A DNA stretch of 64,000 nt from Ecdyonurus torrentis (lineage: Eukaryota; Arthropoda; Insecta; Ephemeroptera; Heptageniidae). The position numbers were made by a program, and so were the translations under genes. Location: contig OX439131.1 in the NCBI GenBank assembly GCA_949318235.1, positions 35,668,805 to 35,732,804 on the forward strand, given 5' to 3'. How positions within the stretch are numbered: position 1 is the stretch's first letter; each line of letters opens with the position of its first letter. Under the pieces are notes generated by a model. It was not told the origin of the DNA. It did no database searches and saw only the letters and a list, made by a program, of their open reading frames with translations. Below, piece after piece: positions 1-9,600 of the stretch.

Positions 1-64
1 GCTCTGCTGGTGTTACTTTGTGGTATATGTAGATGTGGTGAGGGTGGGGGAAGTTTGGTAGGAT

Positions 65-2404
65 ATGATGAGCAAGGATAATAATAAGGGAGGGAGGGAA
101 CAGAGGAGTCAATACACTCCAACAGAAGAAGAAATCTCAGTCTTATCTCTCGGTCTTTCTTTCACACCAACTCCTAAATTTGACCACTTCTCACTTTGCA
201 AAGATGTAGAATCATTCATCCGTAATTTAAAATGGAGGCAATTTATGGCCCACCCCGAACAGTTCCCAGAAACTGAACAGTACAGACTCAGATTTCTTCT
301 TCCTGATGCAAACAATAAAGACAACATACGCGACTTTCTCCTAAAATTTAAACCACCATCCAGCACGGCCGACCAGCGACTCCCACCCAACCACCCACTT
401 GAACGTTATGCAGAATGCTTACGGCATTTTGCGGCAAATAAAAACTTTCCTAATTTCCTCGAAACCACATCCAATCTCACTGACAAACAAAAGGCTGCAC
501 TTAAATCACTACAAAATAACAACGACGTTATCATCCTCCCCCCCGACAAAGGTTCCACAACAGTAATCATGGACAAAGATGCCTACATCGCGGAGGCACA
601 CAAACAACTTTCCGACACCAACACATACACTAAACTCGACGCTGACCCCACAGAAAAACACAACAAAGAAATCCAGTCATTCTTACTTGCTAATGCCCCC
701 AGGGAGGGATTCAACCAAAGGGAAATAACATTACTGACACCCTCCGATCCCCGTACCTCTAGATTCTACCTCCTCCCAAAAATCCATAAAGAAGGCAACC
801 CGGGACGCCCCATAATCTCAAGTTACGGCTCTCCCACTGAACGCATTTCAGCTCTAGTAGATCACTACCTTCAACCTATGATTAAATCACTTCCCGCCTA
901 CATCAAAGACACAAACCACTTTCTAGAAGTAATAAAAAATAAAATACCACAACCATTCCCATCAGACTGGCTCCTTGTGACCATTGACGTTACATCACTA
1001 TACACCAACATCAATCACACCATGGGTCTTGAAGCCATCGAACACTATCTGAAGTCACGCCCACAACCACATATCCCAACCACTCACTTTCTGATGACGC
1101 TTGCACAGTTTATATTAAATAAAAATAATTTCCACTTTATGAATCAACACTATGAGCAGAAACGTGGTACGGCCATGGGCACAAGAATGGCCCCATCATA
1201 CGCAAACCTTACCATGGGCCTGCTCGAGTCAAGATTCATAGAGAAGCAACAATTCAAACCACACCTTTGGGTTAGATTCATTGACAACATTTTTATGGTG
1301 TGGCCACATGGTCATTCGCGGCTTCAAATTTTCCTACAAGAACTAAATAAGTTCTCGGCTCTCAAATTCACACACTCGACATCAGAAAGTGAAGCCATAT
1401 TCTTGGACGTAGAAATTAAAATCTTACAAGGCAAACTCAACACAAGCATATACCTAAAACCCACCAACCACATGCAATACCTACATTACACCAGTTGTCA
1501 CCCTCCCCGCACCATCCGTTCCATCCCATACAGTCTAGCCTGTAGAGGAAACCGTATTCCAAACAACACAGACTCCACCACTGCCTATCTCAACACCATC
1601 AAGAAAGCATTTATTAATAGAGGTTACCCACAATCACTAGTTCACAAACAAATTAAAAGAGCTGCACACAACACCAATCCGAAACCCAAACCCCCTCCCT
1701 CTCTCCCTTTTGTCACAACCTACATCCCAGGGGTGGATAGAGAAGCCAGGCTAATGTTATCAATGGCACACCCCATCCTTGCTTCCGCAGCAGAGACGTC
1801 CCAACTTTTACCCAAAATTCCCACTGTTGCCCTCCGTCAAGCACCAAACATCCGAGCACTCTTATCCCATACAGATCCCACACCAAAACCAAAACCTCCC
1901 CGCAGTGGCTCATTTCCATGTAAACACAGCCAAACGACAACAAAACGAGGAAGACAGTGTGACACTTGCAACATTCACCCTCCATGCACGACATTCACCA
2001 GTCCATCCACCAACATCACTTACCCCATACGAGGCCATAACACCTGCACAACAGAAAACGTTATCTATATGCTAGAATGCAAATGCCCCATCACCAACCC
2101 ACTCACAGGTCGCGAGGAAAAATGCTCTGCATTTTATATTGGTTTAAGTAGCCAGACCTTGAGGGGACGCATGAATGGTCATAGACAGTCAGTCAGTGAC
2201 AGGGAAAACAACATGATTGACAAGCCGGTGGCTCAACATGCGGCCTCTCATAACAAAAAATTCAACGACTGCTTCACAGTAAAAATCATAAAACACATTC
2301 CGGGCCCAGCTAACAATGCAGTATTACGACAATGGGAATTAGCGTATCAGTACATTTTGCAATCCAGGAAGGCAGTAGGTCGACCTGGGCTAAATTTACG
2401 TTAA
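65..2404 (+). CDS. PLE-1 reverse transcriptase with GIY-YIG endonuclease
   Basis: A 779-residue polyprotein copies the element RNA into DNA and nicks the target. The RT part spans about residues 120-470: fingers motif FYLLPKIHK near 237, motif A VTIDVTSLYTN near 310, motif B GTAMGTRMAPSYANL near 368, and motif C at 405-408. Motif C reads FIDN, whereas PLEs normally have two aspartates. A Cys-rich linker (QCDTC...C) near 640 is followed by a GIY-YIG endonuclease at the C terminus (VIYMLEC, FYIG, LRGRMNGHR, and a conserved ELAYQYI tail). No internal stop or frameshift is present, which suggests recent insertion. The start lies inside the terminal inverted repeat, so the first 15 codons are also present in antisense at the other end. 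The family assignment is firm; activity is uncertain because of the motif C change. Confidence 0.95.
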   Translation: MMSKDNNKGGREQRSQYTPTEEEISVLSLGLSFTPTPKFDHFSLCKDVESFIRNLKWRQFMAHPEQFPETEQYRLRFLLPDANNKDNIRDFLLKFKPPSSTADQRLPPNHPLERYAECLRHFAANKNFPNFLETTSNLTDKQKAALKSLQNNNDVIILPPDKGSTTVIMDKDAYIAEAHKQLSDTNTYTKLDADPTEKHNKEIQSFLLANAPREGFNQREITLLTPSDPRTSRFYLLPKIHKEGNPGRPIISSYGSPTERISALVDHYLQPMIKSLPAYIKDTNHFLEVIKNKIPQPFPSDWLLVTIDVTSLYTNINHTMGLEAIEHYLKSRPQPHIPTTHFLMTLAQFILNKNNFHFMNQHYEQKRGTAMGTRMAPSYANLTMGLLESRFIEKQQFKPHLWVRFIDNIFMVWPHGHSRLQIFLQELNKFSALKFTHSTSESEAIFLDVEIKILQGKLNTSIYLKPTNHMQYLHYTSCHPPRTIRSIPYSLACRGNRIPNNTDSTTAYLNTIKKAFINRGYPQSLVHKQIKRAAHNTNPKPKPPPSLPFVTTYIPGVDREARLMLSMAHPILASAAETSQLLPKIPTVALRQAPNIRALLSHTDPTPKPKPPRSGSFPCKHSQTTTKRGRQCDTCNIHPPCTTFTSPSTNITYPIRGHNTCTTENVIYMLECKCPITNPLTGREEKCSAFYIGLSSQTLRGRMNGHRQSVSDRENNMIDKPVAQHAASHNKKFNDCFTVKIIKHIPGPANNAVLRQWELAYQYILQSRKAVGRPGLNLR

Positions 2405-2498
2405 CACACATTTAATCATCCCAATCATCCCCTCCTATCCCCCTCCATATTCCTTATTTCACTTTCCCGACTCCCTTATTCCTCTGATCCCTCTCTTT

Positions 2499-2607
2499 AC
2501 TCCTCTGTTCCCTCCCTCCCTTATTATTATCCTTGCTCATCATATCCTACCAAACTTCCCCCACCCTCACCACATCTACATATACCACAAAGTAACACCA
2601 GCAGAGC
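2499..2607. repeat. Right terminal inverted repeat of PLE-1
   Basis: An exact reverse complement of positions 1-109 (GCTCTGCTGGTG... at the outer end). The left arm probably continues beyond the window. The arm holds the antisense of the ORF start. Confidence 0.95.
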
Positions 2608-2638
2608 CATCATTCATAGTTTCTCTGTGAGTCTGTAA

Positions 2639-2699
2639 GGACTGATGAAGGCATAACACGCTCCATATCTCTCTTGGAGTCGATTGCCGAAATATTTCC
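2639..2699 (+). ncRNA. Candidate hammerhead ribozyme of PLE-1
   Basis: The order of parts fits a minimal type I hammerhead. Stem I is GGA (2639-2641) with TCC (2697-2699). The core box CTGATGA is at 2642-2648. Stem II is GGCA/TGCC (2650-2653 with 2685-2688), with an inner hairpin CTCCA/TGGAG. The second core box GAA is at 2689-2691, followed by a self-complementary ATAT and a U at the cleavage position. PLEs are known to carry hammerheads in their terminal repeats, usually with very short palindromic stem III that works as a dimer. Stem I has only three pairs and the cleavage base is U, so this is a weak or decayed example. The copy at 61415-61568 lacks the first core box. Confidence 0.45.
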
Positions 2700-2904
2700 A
2701 ATGTGTTAGTTATTTTATATCTGTGCTAGCAAGATTTTCACCGAACTATGGGACTCTCTTCACTATGGTAAGGCCCTTGCTGGTTTTCTCCTATCCTTTT
2801 CTTTCAATTTATCATACCTATATATCTATATATTATATAATATCTATTATTATAAGGTATAATATCTATATCTGGAAATATTAAATTTTTAACTCCATAC
2901 TTAC

Positions 2905-4722
2905 AAGATCGCGAGATGGTTTTTTGTTATACGAGCCCCTTTGTCCTGTGTACTGAACATCATACACATTACGATCATGAGCAAAAAAGCTTGCTTCATC
3001 CAACAAAACCCTTCTCATTTGCACAACCAGTTGACTTTTGTGTGCCACTACACTTGGTGTCAGACGTCTTCCTTGAAGAGGATCTTCTTCTCCCTCACAA
3101 CGCTCAACACTCCTGTAAATGAAAACGTCTGTAGTAAATTGTAAACTTTTTTTTTTTTAATGTAGTGATATCTTCAAATGTACCTCTAATTTAGAGATTA
3201 AAATTAGTGCAAACTACATATTACTTTATACTCATATTATGTATGTGTATGTTATCAAAAGAAAGAACAGGGAAAATCCTTACTACAATAAAAATCTTGA
3301 TGGCACAATCTTACTCACACAAATATTTACATTAATTGTTTTTTAAGCATGTATCATAGCATGTATTTATAAAGATTTTTCATTTAATGTACGTAATACA
3401 CTATTGTTACAGCCCTCGTACTGCTTAAAATTATACTAATTACTCAACTCTCCAAGCAACTGATCTAAAACCAGGGTTCGGATTAAACCCGGTTTTTTTA
3501 ATAAAACCGGCCGGCAGGTAAAACCGGGTTTTATAGCCCGGTTTTTTTAATAAAACCCGGTTTTTTAAGTAAAAAAACCCGGTTTTTTAATTTTTTCCTA
3601 ATTTTCACAATAATAAGATAAAAATAATAAAATGATAAACTCGCATATTTTTTAGTCATTTGAAAAAAACAACAACAAAAAACCACATCAAATATCAATT
3701 TTATAGAGGTTTATTTATTCATAGTAATTATAGTACATACAAGTAAATTAAGAATTTCGACTGTTTAGAGAGCGGAAAAATAGTCTTTAAAATTTCCACG
3801 AATCACACGATTTCAAGCCTATATACAAAATTAAAAAAATACTATTTCGCGACTATTTTAGTCTCCGAGACTATTTTGGACTTTCAAGACTTTTCGGACT
3901 ATTTTGCTTTTTTTTGATGTTTTTCGATATTTCTGACAAAAATAACGGAAAATTAACGTAGAACATGACCGACTTGGACCGGAAATTGCTAAAAGTAAAC
4001 CATATTTTCACAATAATTTTTTAAAAATTATTTATTTCCAACATGTTTTGTTGGAATACAATAAATTAAAATTTAGTAAATTTAGTAATTTAGTAAATTT
4101 AAAATATTTTTTATTTTTATTATAATTTTTTTTTTGCGAAAAAAGTTTTAATTTAATAATAATTTTAATTTAAACAAAAAGTTTCTTATTTGACTACAAA
4201 TTTCCACTCAAATTTGCATTTACACATTTACATGTATTGTATTGTTATCTTTAAGGTGGCGAATAACTTATATTTGATCGTGTTTCACGTGTTTGAGATA
4301 ATTAAATTTTTAAGTACCAAAGCTTCTTTATTTTGTGTTCATACTAATTCGCCTTACAAAAAAATGTTTTTAGTGGTCTCTGAAGATTTTTTTTTATTAT
4401 TATTTAGACAATGCCATTTTAGACCGATGTAACTTTTTTAGACTATAGAACTTTTTTTTTTTTTTTTTAGGCAATCCTTAGGCAATCCTAGAGACTATTA
4501 AGAAAACAGATAAATTCAGACATGTTATACTAATAAATAAAGTCACTAATGAGCTATATAAATTTCAAATACTATTTTCCGACTATTTTATTATTTTTAG
4601 AGACTATTTTTAGACAATTTTTTAATTTTGAAGACTATTTTGATGAAAAAAGATACTATTTTTCCGCTCTTTTTATTAATATAGTATTTTGGCTTCTTTT
4701 TTTTCGGTTTTTTTTTTTTTTC

Positions 4723-4758
<36 letters not shown>

Positions 4759-5886
4759 TTTTTTTTTTTTTAAACCGGCTTTTTTAAAAAACCGGGTTTT
4801 TTAAAAATCTTATTGCCCGGTTTTTTATAAAAAACCGCCCGGCAAAAATCCAGGTTAAAAAACCCGGTCGAACCCTGTCTAAAACCAATGTAAATTATAA
4901 ATATTTGTGTAAACTATGCCATTAAGATTTTAACTAACTTCAGACATCTTTATAGTAAGGCCGTAAGGCGATTATTATTATAATAATATATAAATTTTCC
5001 CTATTGTATTTCCTTTTGGCAACATATTTTAAATGAATGGTTTCCTTGGATTCATTGTATAATGTGGCATGTATCTGATTACTTTGTAGAAGTGTTTAGA
5101 ACTTCCAAACTGGTTAAAAGCCTCTATTATTATTTTATATGAATGATTGATTCTTTAGTTGGTCCGGCTAATTCATCAAGGATACAGTACCTCGATAGAA
5201 TGTAAAGTGATAATACCTAAAAAAAATACATAAGAGGATCTTGCAAGTTTATAGTAAGAAAGTAATATTTATAGTACCTTAATTATATTAGTTCACTTTA
5301 TAGATAATAATATTCATTAAACGCAGAAGCTATATTTTATAAATATAGAAAAAATTAATTGATACAGAGCCATGATTGATTGCTGACCCAACTGCAGAGT
5401 CTGCATGGACTATGCATAGTTAAAACAACATAAGTGTGCATAATTAGTTTTACTATTAATTAAGACAAAGGAAGTTTAATCTGCTAAAACTGGTTTTAAA
5501 ATTTATGGTTTCACCATTGGTAATTTCAAATTAATAGTACATAATATATGTATGTATCTACGATAGCTTTTAAAATTAAAGACTCACGGTCTGCATTTTG
5601 AATCAAAAGGTTTCACTTGTGGGGCTGAATGATTTGCTAGGTGTCTCCGTGAACTTCTGGGTTCTTTATCAGCTACTCCGGCGCCACCGCCACCACCACC
5701 ATGCTGAACAACCAAATCAAGGTACTGCACATCATAGGGATACGCAGGAGCAGTAGGTACAGAAAGCCTGAGACGCTGACGTTCTGCGTGCAACCAGTAC
5801 TGGCGCCATAACAAATACATATATCCACACATACCCAAGAAAACTAAATTTATAAATAACCATACTGAAATTGCTACAGCGCGCAT
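2905..5886 (-). CDS. Type II membrane protein, first two coding exons; possible ST6Gal-like sialyltransferase (partial)
   Basis: Exon 1 is 5588-5886 and exon 2 is 2905-3112; further exons lie left of the window. Exon 1 ends in phase 2 at a GTGAGT donor and exon 2 begins with the one base that completes the codon. Exon 2 then stays open for 69 codons to a GTAAGT donor. The protein starts with a short tail and a single hydrophobic segment (residues 5-27, SVWLFINLVFLGMCGYMYLL), then a Pro/Gly-rich stem with six glycines: the plan of a Golgi type II glycosyltransferase. Exon 2 ends with NVYDVQYTGQRGSYNKKPS, which resembles the region just before the catalytic domain of beta-galactoside alpha-2,6-sialyltransferases. 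The catalytic sialylmotifs are not in the window, so the identity is an inference. PLE-1 and a hAT element sit in its introns. Confidence 0.6.
3472..4877. mobile_element. Non-autonomous hAT-type element with 8-bp target duplication
   Basis: Ends are CAGGGTTCG... and ...CGAACCCTG, and both sides carry the same 8-bp TCTAAAAC (3464-3471 and 4878-4885). Terminal CAGGG with an 8-bp duplication is typical of hAT transposons. Within the ends are several inverted copies of ACCCGGTTTTTT (3487-3600 and 4770-4870), and further in are repeats of GACTATTTT on both sides (3840-3905 and 4560-4665). No transposase reading frame is present in its 1406 bp. It lies in intron 1 of the minus-strand membrane-protein gene. 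A related fragment is at 18472-18600. Confidence 0.85.
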
Positions 5887-6662
5887 TTTAAGTCCGTATG
5901 CTTGACTTGTTGCTGTAGAGGTTTATTCTATTACAGTTATGTATATTATGTGTTGTATCAGTGCGGGGGAGTGCCCGATTATCAGTATCAGTGTTGTATG
6001 TATTACATTATTTACTCTCCCACTGGGGGAACACTATGCAGCAAGAAACATCTTCAAATTGCGCATCACAGCCAGTTTACAATAAGTTAAAGCAGTAGTA
6101 TTTCATTCAAAACTATATCTAGAATTACAATTACACAACAACATACTATAATGAGTTCTTATTTATGAAATCAACAGTCACCACATCTCACAGCTCACAG
6201 CAACCTCACGGTCTTCTTTGATTCTGCTTCGATGCAGCCAGGATCCTGCAGGATCCACTATCCAGGATGGAGCTTCGATGAAATTTCACATCAGCTGTTG
6301 ATGTAAACAAAACAATTAAACATAGAAAACAGATAAGAGAAAGCTAATTATTTGGACTCAGATTGGATTTCGACTGTAATTATAATAAAAATGATCAATA
6401 CTGTTTGCTTATTGCAAAAAATAAAATTTTAAAATTAATTGATTTTTCTTTTTTCATGTTTTATAAATTGAATACACAGGAATTATAAATTTTAAACTAT
6501 TGCGCCAAACGCAACATTCGCCTCATAAAAAAGTTGAATATCGATATTGCTGGTGACGTACTTCCGTTTGCAGAACGTAATTTTCGTGCTTGTTCTCGTG
6601 AATTCGAGCTAAGGCCAAATCGGCGACTTGCACAAATATTTTCACCCATCAATACTTAAAAA
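5887..6662. promoter_or_regulatory. Divergent promoter region, membrane-protein gene / RPLP1
   Basis: The 776 bp between the two start codons must hold both 5' UTRs and both promoters. No TATA box stands out at a fixed distance. The part nearest RPLP1 (6540-6660) is richer in GC and pyrimidine stretches, as is usual for ribosomal protein genes. There is a short hairpin at 6237-6270 around CAGGATCCTGCAGGATCC. Confidence 0.5.
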
Positions 6663-9600
6663 ATGGCAGCAAAGACAGAACTTGCGTGTGTCTACTCGGC
6701 ACTTATCCTCGTTGACGACGATGTTGCTGTAACGGTGAGAAATAATCCCTCAAAAATTCCGGTTCGGTCATGGCGCGCTTGACGTCTGTCGACCTGGGTA
6801 GTATACACGTGACAATTATTTGTTATTACCCTATTTGCTGAACTGACAATCAGAAACTTAATTTATTGTCTTAGGTTGCCACACTTCGTGTACATAGCTA
6901 ATTTAATTTTTCTATATGCATTGTCACTTTTATTATTTATTATCATTTATGTATCAAATTGCTTATAAAAGACTACAGCAGGACCGCAGGGTCGTATTGT
7001 CCTCTGCAGCACCCACAGATCTTTGTAGTAAGGCGCGGCTTGACCGAGCTCGTTCAAGTACGGAAGTGTCTCAGGTCCCAGCACCTGGGACCTGGGACCC
7101 AAATTTTAATTTTTTGGCTACCAGCACTAAAATTGCGCATGCGCGATTACAAAAATAAAACTGCATAACTGGGACCAAAAGAAAAAAACATTTGGATACC
7201 AGCACTAAACTTTTAACAACAAAATCCAAAGAAAAACTAACTGAGAGTTCAACGGAGAGTAAAAAGTATTCTGGTAACACTTTTCTAAGCTATTTGCGGT
7301 CACAGCTAAAGCAAACTATATTAACGGTCGTTTCTACTACAAGCAAGATCGACCCATAAGCAAAAATCTTAGCAACGGATAACAACGAAAAGGTTTTTAG
7401 GAACCTTTATCCATAACAACACATGTAATTTTGAGGTTTTTAACGGATTTTTTATAACAATGGAAAAAAATTCGTCGATCTTGCTTGTAGGAGAAGCCGT
7501 AAATATAGTATGCTTTAGTCACAGCTAGAATAAAGGGTTAGAAGGCACTAATTATAATGTCTTCCATGCAGTAATAACATTGAGTAACTTGTAAAATTAT
7601 GCATTATTTAACTAGTGCTGGTAGCCAACAAGAAAATATTTGAGTCCCAGCACAAAACTTTGATTTAAAAAAATAATTATTCTTGTTAGTTAGTGCTGGT
7701 AGCCAACAAGAAAATATTTGAGTCCCAGCACTAAACTTTGTTTTAAAAAATAAGTATTCTTACCAAGTTAGTGCTGGTAGCCAACATAAAACTCAGCATA
7801 AGTCTCAGCATAAGTCTCAGCATAAAACTGTTTAAAAAAAACATTATTATTACTATATAGTTAGTGCTGATAGCCAACTAGAAAATATTTGAGTCCCAGC
7901 ACTTTATTTGATTCAGTTTTTGAACTTAAATTGATGTTATTAAGGTATAGCCAACAAAAAATTATTGGAGCACTGAGACTCATAAAAAAGATCATGTTTT
8001 GATAGCCTATATTAGAAAACTAATTTTTTTAAAACAAATTAAGTTTAGTGCTGGGACTCAATATTTTCTTGCTGGCTATACCAGCACTAACTACAGAGTA
8101 AAGAAAAGGATAGAATAACCAGCAAGTGCCTTACCACAGTAGAAGTTCTATGGAGAGGTCGAAGTCTCGCATGGCACAGTGTTTTGTTATAAAAAAGTTC
8201 ATTTTATAACTGAGAGCTTTCGTCATATATTAATGACATTAACAATCAAAGAAGAAAATTACTTGAGCACATCACCGAGCAGTGTCTTGTCTTGTACAAG
8301 ACACGACACTAGACACAAGACAAGACACTGCTCGGTGATGTGCTCAAGTAATTTTCTTCTTTGATTGATAATGTCATTAATATATGACGAAAGCTCTCAG
8401 TTATAAAATGAACTTTTTTATAACAAAACACTGTGCCATGCGAGACTTCAACCTCTCCATAGAACTTCTACTGTGGTAAGGCACTTGCTGGTTATTCTAT
8501 CCTTTTCTTTACTCTATAGTTAGTGCTGGTATAGCCAGCAAGAAAATATTGAGTCCCAGCACTAAACTTAATTTGTTTTAAAAAAATTAGTTTTCTAATA
8601 TAGGCTGTCAAAACATTATCTTTTTCTATCCTTTTCTTTAATATTGATCCTAACCGCGATGTTTTTTTTTCCTTAAATTGATTAACTATAGAGTAAGAAT
8701 AATTTAAAAAAAAAAAAAAAAAAAAGTTTTGTGCTGGGACTCAAATATTTTCTTGTTGGCTACCAGCACTAACTTAGTAAGAATACTTATTTTTTAAAAC
8801 AAAGTTTTGTGCTGGGACTCAAATATTTTCTTGTTGGCTACCAGCACTAACTAGTAAGAATAATTATTTTTTTAAATCAAAGTTTTGTGCTGGGACTCAA
8901 ATATTTTCTTGTTGGCTACCAGCACTAACACTAGTAAGAATAATTATTTTTTTAAATCAAAGTTTTGTGCTGGGACTCAAATATTTTCTTGTTGGCTACC
9001 AGCACTAACTAGTAAGAATAATTATTTTTTTAAATCAAAGTTTTGTGCTGGGACTCAAATATTTTCTTGTTGGCTACCAGCACTAGTTAAATAATGCATA
9101 ATTTTACAAGTTACTCAATGTTATTACTGCATGGAAGACATTATAATTAGTGTCTTCTAACCCTTTATTCTAGCTGTGACTGCAAAGTGCAAATAGCTTA
9201 GAAAAGTGTTACCAGAATACTTTTTACTCTCGATTGAACTCTCCGTTAGTTTTTCTTTGGATTTTGTTGTTAAAAGTTTAGTGCTGGTATCCAAAATTTT
9301 TTTTCTTTTGGTCCCAGTTATGCAGTTTTTCAAAATGCAGTTTTATTTTTGTAATCGCGCATGCACAATTTTAGTGCTGGTAGCCAAAAAATTAAAGTTT
9401 GGGTCCCAGGTGCTGGGACCTGAGACACTTCCGCTTTTTTATAATGTTCCTCTCACTTGAGAGTATGTATTAAATTTTTTACACAAACATCATTCCTCAA
9501 TCGCCTCTTTTGTATGTATGTACATGTACATACTAAAATTTTAAAACCCTTAAATTTTTAAATGAGAGGAATGTAGTTTAAAAATTGCAACTGCCGATAA

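Larger units (their letters stand above)
1..2812 (+). mobile_element. Penelope-like retroelement PLE-1, nearly complete
   Basis: Retroelement with one long reading frame (65-2404) followed by a 3' tail to about 2812. Positions 1-109 are an exact inverted copy of 2499-2607, so the element is bounded by inverted repeats; the left one is cut by the window edge. PLEs often carry such partial terminal repeats in direct or inverted orientation. The tail 2608-2812 recurs at 61415-61568 on the minus strand, so it belongs to the family and is not host DNA. The element lies in an intron of the minus-strand membrane-protein gene (exons 2905-3112 and 5588-5886), antiparallel to it. Confidence 0.9.
7061..9433. 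mobile_element. 2.4-kb foldback element FB1 with subterminal tandem units
   Basis: The outer arms (about 7061-7310 and 9180-9433) are inverted copies, beginning CGGAAGTGTCTCAGGTCCCA. Inside each arm is a tandem array with a unit of about 78 bp. Each unit opens GTGCTGGGACTCAA and closes TTGGCTACCAGCAC, so it can itself form a hairpin. About five units lie on the right (8733-9090) and three or four on the left (7610-7920, plus 8040-8090). The centre is filled by two PLE-2 3' ends in head-to-head orientation. A smaller MITE (7324-7500) sits in the left arm. It occupies most of RPLP1 intron 1. No transposase is visible. Confidence 0.85.

Noticed and set aside
3472..3490. tRNA B-box-like GGTTCG
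   Set aside because: It is the terminus of the hAT element; no A box or cloverleaf lies upstream.
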